Assembly (NCBI RefSeq): GCF_000427405.1
Contig: NZ_KE386491.1
Location: forward strand, 2,711,001 to 2,775,000
Direction: 5' to 3'
Length of the DNA: 64,000 bases
Source of the DNA: Flectobacillus major DSM 103
GTDB lineage: Bacteria > Bacteroidota > Bacteroidia > Cytophagales > Spirosomataceae
A program made the translations under genes and the position numbers. Below, piece after piece: positions 45,489-53,726 of the stretch. Below the pieces are notes generated by a model that saw only the letters and a program-made list of their open reading frames with translations, made no database searches and was not told where the DNA came from. The number at the start of each line of letters is the position of its first letter. Positions within the stretch are counted from its first letter, which is position 1.

Positions 45489-45530
45489 TTTTGATTTAGC
45501 TGGAGTATTAATTTTCCAGCTAAATCAAAA
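45489..45530. terminator. 16-bp perfect hairpin, bidirectional terminator
   Basis: TTTTGATTTAGCTGGA (45489-45504) pairs perfectly with 45515-45530. It lies between the convergent ATP-grasp and GNAT genes and has A and T flanks on both sides. Confidence 0.82.
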
Positions 45531-45576
45531 TATGCTATCACATAAGCTGTTTTGTTTTTCTACAACACTTAGTTCC

Positions 45577-46140
45577 TTACTTTCTCAAATCCCAAACTAC
45601 CACTTCCCATAATTCGGGATGGGTAGTATCAAAGTATTCGTGTACAACCTCAAAACCCACCCTTGTATGTGCTGCCAACGAACGGGTATTACGTTTAGCT
45701 ATTTCGGTAACACATAATTCGTATTGGGACGATAGTTGTTTTTTGTGCAAAGCATACAAGCCATCAAATATTCCTTTTCCACGATACCCCTCAGCTACAC
45801 AAATTTGCCCCATAGCATAATAGGCGTAATCTTTGATAAGCTTACCTTGGTATGTCAGTTGGTCGAGCATATCGAACATGGCCATCAAAACGGGAATATC
45901 CTTCCTAAAACTTGTAGGCATTACCAAGGCATATCCTATAACTTTATCGCCATCTTTGGCAATAATCTGGGCTTCGGTTTGATTCATTCGTGACAATAAA
46001 TCAAAATTATGAACAACCGTTACAAACCCCTGACTTTGAGCCGTATCTGCCGAAATATTCTGATTTAGATTGAGTTGTTGAAGAGCCAATACAGCTTTTA
46101 TATCTTCGGCTGATTGAATCGTTGTAAATACAATAGACAT
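45577..46140 (-). CDS. GNAT-family N-acetyltransferase
   Basis: 187 residues. The acetyl-CoA binding motif is in QICVAEGYRGKGIFDGLYALHKKQL (about 112-136, R/Q-G-x-G type), preceded by AQIIAKDGDKVIGYALVM and followed by TEIAKRNTRSLAAHTRVGFEVVHEY. The acceptor is unknown. Isolated gene on the minus strand, closing against the hairpin at 45489-45530. Confidence 0.85.
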   Translation of the reverse strand: MSIVFTTIQSAEDIKAVLALQQLNLNQNISADTAQSQGFVTVVHNFDLLSRMNQTEAQIIAKDGDKVIGYALVMPTSFRKDIPVLMAMFDMLDQLTYQGKLIKDYAYYAMGQICVAEGYRGKGIFDGLYALHKKQLSSQYELCVTEIAKRNTRSLAAHTRVGFEVVHEYFDTTHPELWEVVVWDLRK

Positions 46141-46232
46141 CTTGGGGGCATTTAGTTTAAGAGCGACAAAGCTGAGAAAAATAACTTATAATTAAAAATA
46201 CTTATTTTGTATGTTTTTATAACAAATAAGCA

Positions 46233-46802
46233 TTAATTAAGTCTTCTTACCATTAGTGCTTTTACCACTTCGTACAATACAGCGGGTTGCAGTGTTCGCC
46301 AATTGACAATATCTAAAGTACCTCCAAAATTGATATAATAGTCTAATTTATACTTTGTCCATTCTTTTTGAACAAAATCCCTAAAGTTGCAAGCTGCAAT
46401 CCAACCGTCTTCCACTTCCTCAAACCATTCGGCATAATAGTCATCGTCTCGTGAGCCATGAAAATTCAGGATATTTTCACCAATAAGTATAAACTGATTG
46501 ATACCCTCGCGGAGCAAATGGTCGATTACATTACGCTTAAACCACATAATGTCGTTGTGCAGGGTATCGTTCCATTCGCCAAACATTTCGATAATCACAA
46601 AGTGTTTGGTATAATCGGCAAACAAGATTTTACAATACAGCGTAGGCGATTCAAACTCGTCCCAGAATGGATGAATATAATACCCATAGATGTCATTTTC
46701 GTACATCGAGGTATTGTACAAACGCCCATAAAAAGGCGACCGTTCGTCTTTCGAGGCCACGTATAGGCTTTCCCAATGGTAATACGGTTCAATATCCTGC
46801 AT
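46233..46802 (-). CDS. Conserved-looking hypothetical protein, partner of ChaN-like gene
   Basis: 189 residues rich in Tyr, Trp and acidic residues (YYIHPFWDEFESPTLYCKILFADY, FGEWNDTLHNDIMWFKRNVIDHLLREGINQFILIGENILNFHGSRDDDYYAEWFEE). No signal peptide or membrane segment; alpha/beta pattern. No family recognised. The ATG is 4 bp after the stop of the ChaN-like gene, so the two are translated from one message and probably act together. Confidence 0.75.
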   Translation of the reverse strand: MQDIEPYYHWESLYVASKDERSPFYGRLYNTSMYENDIYGYYIHPFWDEFESPTLYCKILFADYTKHFVIIEMFGEWNDTLHNDIMWFKRNVIDHLLREGINQFILIGENILNFHGSRDDDYYAEWFEEVEDGWIAACNFRDFVQKEWTKYKLDYYINFGGTLDIVNWRTLQPAVLYEVVKALMVRRLN

Positions 46803-46806
46803 AAGG

Positions 46807-47679
46807 TTAATACGATTTGGTCATGTCTGACGGAATAGCTACGATAAAACTGGCACTTCCTTTATCTTTTGTATTGGGTTGAGTAATATCGTCGGCTTCG
46901 ACAGAATTGATAGTAACAATTTTCAGAGCTGGGTTTTGCTTTTTAAGATACCAAACAATTCCTTCAAAGTTGTTAGAATGATAGCTCCCATTGTAGTGTA
47001 AAAAGGTTTTTCCAGACACCCAATTTTTCAAAATAAAACTAGCCATTGTAGCATCTTTGATAGCTTGAGCCTTTGTAATATTTTCGGCCGAAATAGTACT
47101 TCCAGCACTGTGCATACCTCCCATTTTCATCATTTCGGCATAGCCTGGTAGCGTCAAGTCTACATCTATAGGCAGAGGTGCGATATTCTTTTTGGCCTCC
47201 TCACTTAATTTTGCAAGAGCTTCCAACCCACCCTTCGACACTATACTGGCATAACGACGAGGAATATTGGTAGCAATAAAATTCAAATGATTTTTTTGGG
47301 CAAAATCAACTAAAGGCTTATAATCGGTTTGATAATTTTGCCATACTTTAGCTTCCGTCTCGAGCTGCTTGGCTGTGATTATTCCATCCAAATACTCCGA
47401 AATTACTGTTTGATTATCGGTTTCAAACATTTCAGCCCCTAATATCAATTTTTCTTTTTTGTTGGTATAGAGGTCTTTGGTTACCTGTAATTCGAGCCAA
47501 TGGCAAATAGGGTTGTTGTGTTGTTCGCCAAAAAAAACAATATCTGCTTCTGACAACTCATTAATCATTCTTTCGTATTTAACAGGCTTAAAATGAGAAT
47601 CATATAATAAATAGGCAGGTTTATCGGCTTTGAAAGCAAACAAAGCTGCAACCATTAGGGCAATTGAGAATTTCCACAT
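46807..47679 (-). CDS. ChaN-like haem-binding/Tiki-superfamily protein
   Basis: 290 residues with a signal sequence (MWKFSIALMVAALFAFKADK). The core matches the ChaN/DUF399 type: SEADIVFFGEQHNNPICHWLELQVTKDLY (about 43-71), LILGAEMFETDNQ, and a late FLHYNGSYHSNNFEGIVWYL with the final His. ChaN of Campylobacter binds haem at the outer membrane; other members may be peptidases related to Tiki/TraB by the GEQH and GxYH motifs. No lipobox here. Followed by the unknown 189-residue protein 4 bp downstream. Confidence 0.82.
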   Translation of the reverse strand: MWKFSIALMVAALFAFKADKPAYLLYDSHFKPVKYERMINELSEADIVFFGEQHNNPICHWLELQVTKDLYTNKKEKLILGAEMFETDNQTVISEYLDGIITAKQLETEAKVWQNYQTDYKPLVDFAQKNHLNFIATNIPRRYASIVSKGGLEALAKLSEEAKKNIAPLPIDVDLTLPGYAEMMKMGGMHSAGSTISAENITKAQAIKDATMASFILKNWVSGKTFLHYNGSYHSNNFEGIVWYLKKQNPALKIVTINSVEADDITQPNTKDKGSASFIVAIPSDMTKSY

Positions 47680-47791
47680 AATAAAAAATTATTTAAAATA
47701 TCTATTTTTTCACTAAATTACAAAGAGATTGCCCTCTAATGCAATATCGCCTAAACTCATATAAACTATTCTTTTAATCTTGCTTATCGCT

Positions 47792-48880
47792 ATGAAAGAT
47801 TCACGTCGTACTTTCCTCAAAACGGTTACGGCTAGCTCGTTATTTCTCGCTCAATGGCAACAAGCCCCCTTAGAACGGAAAAGTAATGTTAAGCCTCTAG
47901 GCATTGCCTTGGTCGGTTTAGGAAGCTACGCAACCAACCAACTCGCTCCGGCATTTGCCCAAACTACCAACTGTTATCTGGCAGGTATTGTTACTGGTAC
48001 ACCCTCTAAAGCTGAAATTTGGAAGAATAAATATAATATCTCCGAAAAAAATATTTATAACTACCAAAATTTTGATGACATAGCCAATAACAAAGATATC
48101 GACATTGTGTACGTAGTATTGCCCAATTCGATGCACCACGAATTTGTTATTAGAGCGGCAAAAGCAGGCAAACACGTTATTTGTGAAAAACCTATGTCGG
48201 TGTCGGTAAAAGAAGCCCACGAAATGATAGCAGCTTGTAAGCAAGCAGGAGTACGCTTAATGATTGGGTACAGGCTTCATTATGAGCCATTTACCAACGA
48301 GGTTATTCGATTATCTAAGAATCAAGAATTTGGCAAAGTAAAATTTATTGAAGCTAGCTTTGGCTGGAAAAATCGCAATATTAACGCTTGGCGAATGCAA
48401 CATAAACTTTCGGGCGGCGGAGCCTTGATGGATGTTGGTATTTATGCTATCAATGCGTGTCGATATGCTACTGGCGAAGAACCTATTTCTGTTACTGCAC
48501 AATCCATAAAGACCGAACCTTCCGTATATATAGATATCGAGGAAACTATCATGTGGCAATTAAAATTTCCAAGTGGTATTATTACTCAATCTACGTCTAC
48601 TTATAATGGAAATATACATCGATTATTTGTGAGCTATGAAAACGGTTTTTTGGAAATGTCTCCTGCTTATGATTATGGCCCTCTCAAAGGCCGTACTTCT
48701 AAAGGTGAAATGAATTTTCCAATAGTACATCATCAAACTTATATGCTTGATGGCATCTGTGATGAAATCATCCATAATAAGCCAAGTAAAGCTTCTGGTG
48801 AAGAAGGTTTACAAGACATGAAAATTATTGAAGCAATTTATCAGTCTGCCCAAACGGGTAGAGAAATCAAAATTTCTTGA
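47792..48880 (+). CDS. Gfo/Idh/MocA-family oxidoreductase with Tat-like leader
   Basis: 362 residues from the ATG at 47792; a TTG 12 bp earlier is in frame but less likely. The leader MKDSRRTFLKTVTASSLFLAQW has the S-R-R-x-F-L-K twin-arginine motif. Rossmann domain: PLGIALVGLGSYATNQLAPAF (about 30-50); EKP motif in VICEKPMSVSVKEAHEM; C-terminal domain with FGWKNRNINAWRMQHKLSGGGALMDVGIYAINACRY, close to glucose-fructose oxidoreductase relatives. The stop codon is 2 bp before the next gene, so they are coupled. Confidence 0.9.
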   Translation: MKDSRRTFLKTVTASSLFLAQWQQAPLERKSNVKPLGIALVGLGSYATNQLAPAFAQTTNCYLAGIVTGTPSKAEIWKNKYNISEKNIYNYQNFDDIANNKDIDIVYVVLPNSMHHEFVIRAAKAGKHVICEKPMSVSVKEAHEMIAACKQAGVRLMIGYRLHYEPFTNEVIRLSKNQEFGKVKFIEASFGWKNRNINAWRMQHKLSGGGALMDVGIYAINACRYATGEEPISVTAQSIKTEPSVYIDIEETIMWQLKFPSGIITQSTSTYNGNIHRLFVSYENGFLEMSPAYDYGPLKGRTSKGEMNFPIVHHQTYMLDGICDEIIHNKPSKASGEEGLQDMKIIEAIYQSAQTGREIKIS

Positions 48881-48882
48881 CT

Positions 48883-49344
48883 ATGAGCCCCAATGAAGAA
48901 TTAATTACTAAATTTTACACAGCCTTTTCTCAAAAAAATATCGCCGAAATGGCTGCTTGCTATCATGAAGATGCTACCTTCCGAGACCCCATTTTTTACT
49001 TAAAGGGTTCTCAAATTATGGATATGTGGAAAATGCTTATTGAGCGAGGAACTGATATGGAAATTACTTTTGGCAAAGTACACACTCGCAAAAATAAGGT
49101 TGAAGTAACATGGAATGCTTCTTATTCATTTAGCTCAACAGGGCAACAGGTACATAATACCATCAAAGCAAGCTTTACATTCCGTGATGGTAAAATTCAC
49201 TCGCACCACGATAATTTTAATTTTCATCAATGGGCTGGCCAAGCTTTGGGTTGGTCTGGAAAATTACTAGGTTGGTCTAGTTTTCTGCGTAATAAAGTTC
49301 GAAAACAAGCAATGGAAAGGCTTTTGGCTTATACCTCTGAGTAA
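48883..49344 (+). CDS. SnoaL/NTF2-like protein
   Basis: 153 residues, no signal peptide. NEELITKFYTAFSQKNIAEMAACYHEDATFRDPIFYLKGSQIMDMW at the N-terminus is the SnoaL-like polyketide-cyclase/ketosteroid-isomerase fold, with the acidic pocket Asp in FRDPIF. Starts at the ATG 2 bp after the Gfo/Idh/MocA stop (a TTG two codons earlier would overlap). Members bind small hydrophobic molecules, sometimes with isomerase activity. Function beyond coupling with the oxidoreductase is unknown. Confidence 0.83.
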   Translation: MSPNEELITKFYTAFSQKNIAEMAACYHEDATFRDPIFYLKGSQIMDMWKMLIERGTDMEITFGKVHTRKNKVEVTWNASYSFSSTGQQVHNTIKASFTFRDGKIHSHHDNFNFHQWAGQALGWSGKLLGWSSFLRNKVRKQAMERLLAYTSE

Positions 49345-49423
49345 ACCTTAGCTTGCTTGATATTACAAAACTTTCCAACTCTCAATACGAAACTTCTATG
49401 TAGTTGCCCTACTTATTGTTATT

Positions 49424-49460
49424 CCCAAACTGTACTAAAATACGGTTTGGGAGTTTTTTT
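49424..49460 (+). terminator. Hairpin terminator with T7 tail
   Basis: CCCAAACTGTA (49424-49434) pairs with 49441-49451 with one G-U, followed by AG and seven T residues. Ends the Gfo-SnoaL operon. Confidence 0.88.
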
Positions 49461-49593
49461 GCCTCTTCATTACATCTTCCCTATTATTTTGTTGGCTTTT
49501 TTTTATTTATATGAACTTAATAGGCTTTGACAAGGTTATATCAATGTATATACATTTAATATACATACATTAATTACAAAGACACAAAATATT

Positions 49594-50220
49594 ATGGCAT
49601 TTATAGAGCAACTTAACTGGCGATACGCAACAAAAAGAATGAGTGGTGAGGTAGTACCACCAGAGAAATTAGCAACAATTTTAGAGGCCATTCGCTTATC
49701 GGCTTCTTCAATGGGCTTACAACCTTACACCATATTTGTGATTGAAGACCCAGAGGTTCGCAAACAGATTCATCCTGTAGCCTACAACCAGCCACAAGTT
49801 TTGGAGTCGTCTCATTTACTTGTATTTACAGCATGGGAAAATGTTACAGAAGAAAATGTAGATACCTATCTGAACCAAATTGCTACCGAAAGAGGTATTA
49901 GTATAGAGTCATTAGCAGGATTTAAAGCCAACTTTGGGGGTATTTTAAGCCGTTCGGCAGAAGATAATTTTAATTGGGCTGCTCGTCAAGCATATATTGC
50001 TCTTGGCACTGGTATTGCGGCTGCAGCCATTGAAAAAGTGGACGCTTCGCCTATGGAAGGATTCAATCCAGCAGCAGTAGACGAAATTTTAGGTTTGAAA
50101 GAAAAAGGCTTACGAAGTGTTGCTCTCCTTGCATTAGGATACCGTGACAATACCAACGACCCATTGGTAAAAGCCAAAAAAATCAGAAGATCTGCCGAAC
50201 AATTATTTGTAAAAATATAG
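49594..50220 (+). CDS. NAD(P)H-dependent nitroreductase-family protein
   Basis: 208-residue FMN oxidoreductase of the NfsB-like type: LNWRYATKRMSGEVVPPEKLATILEAIRLSASSMGLQPYTIFVIED (about 7-52), with the R-Y-A-x-K phosphate-binding start and S-S-x-x-x-Q-P; AARQAYIALGTGIAAAAIEKVDASPMEGFNPAAVDEILGL later. These reduce nitroaromatics, quinones or enones. Stands alone; closed by a hairpin terminator. Confidence 0.92.
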   Translation: MAFIEQLNWRYATKRMSGEVVPPEKLATILEAIRLSASSMGLQPYTIFVIEDPEVRKQIHPVAYNQPQVLESSHLLVFTAWENVTEENVDTYLNQIATERGISIESLAGFKANFGGILSRSAEDNFNWAARQAYIALGTGIAAAAIEKVDASPMEGFNPAAVDEILGLKEKGLRSVALLALGYRDNTNDPLVKAKKIRRSAEQLFVKI

Positions 50221-50248
50221 TGCGTTATGTATATCTGATTACAACGAA

Positions 50249-50278
50249 AGACCAAGCTTTTTAGGCTTGGTCTTTTTT
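50249..50278 (+). terminator. Hairpin terminator with T-tract
   Basis: AGACCAAGC (50249-50257) pairs with 50265-50273, followed by a run of T. Ends the nitroreductase gene and faces convergent miaA. Confidence 0.85.
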
Positions 50279-50313
50279 ATTATAGTCCTTAAAAAATGAG
50301 CGTCTTCCTATCT

Positions 50314-51237
50314 TTATTGATGATGATGTGCGATAAACTGTTGAATATATTCGATAACACCCGCCTCATTTTTGGCATCGAACCACGCAAATTCATCCTG
50401 ATTTCTAAACCATGTTAATTGGCGTTTGGCATAGCGTCTGGAATTGCGTTTGAGTAACCGAATCATTTCGGCACGGTCGTAATTACCATCCCAATGTTCA
50501 AAGATTTCTTTGTAACCAACCGTTTTTAGGGCATAATGTTCTCTGAAAGCTATACTTTGGCGGGCTTCTTCTTCTAAGCCATTGGTTAGCATCAAATCCA
50601 TCCGTAAATCAATACGAGCATAAAGTTCCTCTCGTGGTCGCTCCAAGCCTATTCTGATAGCCTTGAAAGGGCGTTCTTTTTTCTGGTTTTTCCGAAAGTC
50701 GGAAAAAGGTTGTCCTGTAGCCAAACACACTTCCAAAGCTCTTACGATACGCTGTGGATTATTTTTATCTACTTCTTCAAAATAGATAGGGTCAAGTTTT
50801 TGTAATTCTTCTTGCAAAACCGAAAGTCCTTCGATAGCCAAACGTTGCATCAGTCTGTCTCGCAAGTCGAGGTCAGCATCGGGCATTTCGTCGAGCCCAT
50901 CGGTAACAATTTTGATAAACATTCCAGAGCCTCCCGTAAGGATTGCTACATCTTTTCTAGTAAAAATTTCGTCTAATACTTCCAAACAATCACGTTCGTA
51001 ATCACCCACCGAATAGTAATCGGCAATACTATGAGAATCTACAAAATGGTGTTTTACACCCTGCATTTCGTCGGGTGTAGGCTTGGCTGTACCAATAGCC
51101 AATTCTTTATAGAATTGCCTTGAGTCGGCCGATACTACTTCGGTATCAAATAATTTAGCCAATTTGACACATAAATCTGTTTTGCCAACTGCCGTTGGCC
51201 CTGCAATAATGATAAGATATTTATTGTTTTGTGACAT
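50314..51237 (-). CDS. miaA: tRNA dimethylallyltransferase
   Basis: MiaA adds a dimethylallyl group to A37 of tRNAs that read UNN codons. 307 residues from the ATG 51235-51237 (MSQNNKYLIIIAGPTAVGKTDL); the frame extends 69 bp upstream without need. The P-loop GPTAVGKT (about 13-20), SADSRQFYKELAIGTAKP, HHFVDSHSIADYYSVGDYERD and the later KRNSRRYAKRQLTWFRNQ match the family, whose usual length is 300-320. A TATTTTTG box lies immediately upstream (51249-51242 on the minus strand), which would leave almost no leader. Confidence 0.95.
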   Translation of the reverse strand: MSQNNKYLIIIAGPTAVGKTDLCVKLAKLFDTEVVSADSRQFYKELAIGTAKPTPDEMQGVKHHFVDSHSIADYYSVGDYERDCLEVLDEIFTRKDVAILTGGSGMFIKIVTDGLDEMPDADLDLRDRLMQRLAIEGLSVLQEELQKLDPIYFEEVDKNNPQRIVRALEVCLATGQPFSDFRKNQKKERPFKAIRIGLERPREELYARIDLRMDLMLTNGLEEEARQSIAFREHYALKTVGYKEIFEHWDGNYDRAEMIRLLKRNSRRYAKRQLTWFRNQDEFAWFDAKNEAGVIEYIQQFIAHHHQ

Positions 51238-51449
51238 ACTGCAAAAATACACATTATTTGGGTATTGGCTTTGTTGTGTAGGTATTCGCAGTGTATGTGC
51301 CACCAAAAAACATGAGTCATTCCAAATTTTAAGTAATATTAAAAGAAACCTCTTATCTGTGTTTGTTGGGATTCATAAGGTAGGTCGTCTAATGAATTTT
51401 GATGTGGCTTATCATTTGCTCAAATGAGAGAAATTCAGGGAGTATTGAT

Positions 51450-51489
51450 AAAAAAGGCGTTCGAAAAACTGATTCCGAACGCCTTTTTT
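51450..51489. terminator. 14-bp hairpin terminator of the symporter gene
   Basis: AAAAAAGGCGTTCG (51450-51463) pairs perfectly with 51476-51489, with A and T runs on both sides, so it works in either direction. It lies behind the SSS symporter stop. Apart from it, the 385-bp gap 51238-51622 shows nothing. Confidence 0.82.
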
Positions 51490-51622
51490 ATGTTAAATAT
51501 CAGAGTGACACATCTTTAGTCTCAAAGCATCGCGTCTCTACTGGTAAAAATCATCTTCAAAAATAATCACACATTCACTAGATTTGGGATGACTCATGTT
51601 TCATATCAATCGGTATGGTATT

Positions 51623-53296
51623 TTACCAGAATACGGTATACAATACAATAATAATAACCAGTACAATCGAAGCACCTACCATAAAGCTTGGTTTCATTCT
51701 GAACATAGAAGGGTCGATTTCCAATGCTTTTGGGTTTTGCTTGGTAGCTGGGTCAGCCAAACCAAGAATCGCCATCAAAATCACACAAAACAAGAAAGTT
51801 AATCCCATACGGTCTAGGAATGGAATAATGTGTTTGCCATCGCCATCTATAAAAGTCGAATACAGAGGCGTATCAAACCAACCTGTTAATTCGGGCAATT
51901 CTTTTAGCAACAACGACATAGCTACCCCACCAATAGTAGCAGCCAAAGCTCCTGCCGAGTTGGCACGTTTCCAGAAAAACCCTAGCAAGAATACGGCAAA
52001 AATACCTGGCGACACATAACCTGTATATTCTTGGATATACTGAAACCCACCTTTTTTATCGATACCCAAAAATGGAGAAATAAAGATGGCAATCACCATA
52101 GCTACCACAATAACAATACGGCCTGTTTTTACCAATTGTTCTTCTGAAGCTTCTTTATTGATAAACTTCTTATAAATATCAAGCGTAAAAATCGTTGAGA
52201 TAGAGTTGGCTTTCCCTGCCAAAGATGCCACAATAGCGGCTGTTAGGGCAGCAAAAGAAAGTCCTTTTAAGCCTACTGGCAACAAGTTTAACAATACTGG
52301 ATAAGCGTGGTCTTTGTTTACTAGGCCATCGGCTCCCATCATTTCTTGTTGGAACATACCGTTTGAATACAGTACATACGCTGCAATACCCGGTAATACC
52401 ACAATTACGGGCATCAATAATTTTAAGAATGCCGCAAACAAAATACCTTCACGTGCTGTAGGGAGGTCGGCACCTAGTGCTCGTTGAGTAATGTATTGGT
52501 TACATCCCCAGTAGTTCAAGTTTACAATCCACATACCACCTACCAATACTGTTAGGCCTGGCAATGAAGGATAGTGTGGCGAGCCTTTCGGGAAAATCAT
52601 GTGGAAGTGGTCGTCGGCTTTAGAGAACATTTGTGACAAACCAGCAATAGCACCCTCCGAACCAAATTGCTCAGACACCAACGTCAAAGCCAAATATGTT
52701 GTACACAAGCCGCCCAAAATCAAAAAGAATACTTGAATAACATCGGTAAAACCGATTACTTTCATACCTCCAAGCGTAATGATCACAGCAAAAAATGCCA
52801 ACGACCACATACACAAAGTAAAATCAATACCCGAAATAGTAGTAATAGCCAATGCTCCTAAATACAAAATCGATGTAAGGTTTACGACAATATATAAAAT
52901 TAACCAAAACACCGCCATAATCGTACTTACTGTCGAATTGTAACGTTGCTTCAGAAATTGGGGCATGGTAAAAATCTTATTTTTCAGATAAATAGGCATA
53001 AAAATAATAGCCACAATCATCAAAGTAGCGGCTGCCATCCATTCGTATGTCGAAATACCCAAGCCTTTTTCAAAGCCGTCGCCTGCCATACCAATAAACT
53101 GTTCTGCCGAAATATTTGAAGCGATTAAAGATGCACCAATAGCCCACCATGTAAGAGAGCCTTCTGCTAGGAAAAAGTCGGTTGAGGAAGCTTCTTTTGA
53201 TTTTTTCTTTTGATAAATCCAGTAGCCATATCCAGCCACAACTACAAAATAGACGAGAAATACCAGATAATCAAGGGTTTGTAGTCCTTTGTGCAT
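51623..53296 (-). CDS. Sodium/sugar symporter (SSS family)
   Basis: 557-residue inner-membrane symporter with about 14 transmembrane helices, of the SGLT/vSGLT branch of the solute:sodium symporters. Family landmarks: YWIYQKKKSKEASSTDFFLAEGSLTWWAIGASLIASNISAEQFIGMAGDGF (about 25-76) with the Na+-site Ser/Asn residues, LYLGALAITTISGID, NLNYWGCNQYITQRALGA and AALTAAIVASLAGKANSISTIFTLDIYK. vSGLT itself has 543 residues. It probably takes up a hexose or related sugar. No catabolic gene is next to it. Confidence 0.9.
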   Translation of the reverse strand: MHKGLQTLDYLVFLVYFVVVAGYGYWIYQKKKSKEASSTDFFLAEGSLTWWAIGASLIASNISAEQFIGMAGDGFEKGLGISTYEWMAAATLMIVAIIFMPIYLKNKIFTMPQFLKQRYNSTVSTIMAVFWLILYIVVNLTSILYLGALAITTISGIDFTLCMWSLAFFAVIITLGGMKVIGFTDVIQVFFLILGGLCTTYLALTLVSEQFGSEGAIAGLSQMFSKADDHFHMIFPKGSPHYPSLPGLTVLVGGMWIVNLNYWGCNQYITQRALGADLPTAREGILFAAFLKLLMPVIVVLPGIAAYVLYSNGMFQQEMMGADGLVNKDHAYPVLLNLLPVGLKGLSFAALTAAIVASLAGKANSISTIFTLDIYKKFINKEASEEQLVKTGRIVIVVAMVIAIFISPFLGIDKKGGFQYIQEYTGYVSPGIFAVFLLGFFWKRANSAGALAATIGGVAMSLLLKELPELTGWFDTPLYSTFIDGDGKHIIPFLDRMGLTFLFCVILMAILGLADPATKQNPKALEIDPSMFRMKPSFMVGASIVLVIIIVLYTVFW

Positions 53297-53726
53297 GGGT
53301 TGAGTTGATTTTTTAGTTAATAATTCAGGGATAAATTAAATTTTGAATCTGAAAGTTACAATTTTTACACCAAAAGGAATATGCAATTCGGTATTTATTT
53401 ACTTGAAATATGTATGGGTATTATACAAAAACTTACCCAATTATTCCGAAATAAGCCATTTAAGCCAAATATTTATCATGCTCAAATGATTGCACATTTA
53501 CTTTTAGAGTTCTATACTGTTCTAGTCGAACAAATTTAAGAAGTGATCTCCTCTTTTTGAAACTTTTCAATAAAAAACATTAAATTATCATTGAATTAAT
53601 ACATAAGCCGTTTAAACTTAGTTTTAGGTGTAATTACCCTACCTGATTCACCCCCTTTGAATCAGGTTTTTTGAGGTATTCGCCAGTGTACTCTATGGGT
53701 ATTTTCAAGTTGAAACAGCCCCATCA
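53297..53726. other. 430-bp intergenic region with an orphan plus-strand terminator
   Basis: No protein gene seen. The minus strand carries a TAAATTTG box at 53538-53531, possibly for the symporter with a long leader of over 200 nt. On the plus strand the only clear element is the terminator at 53641-53672. Confidence 0.5.
53641..53672 (+). terminator. Intrinsic terminator on plus strand without an upstream gene
   Basis: ACCTGATTCA (53641-53650) pairs perfectly with 53658-53667 around a 7-nt loop, followed by T residues to 53672. On the minus strand no T-tract follows, so it is directional. Genes on both sides are on the minus strand. Confidence 0.75.
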
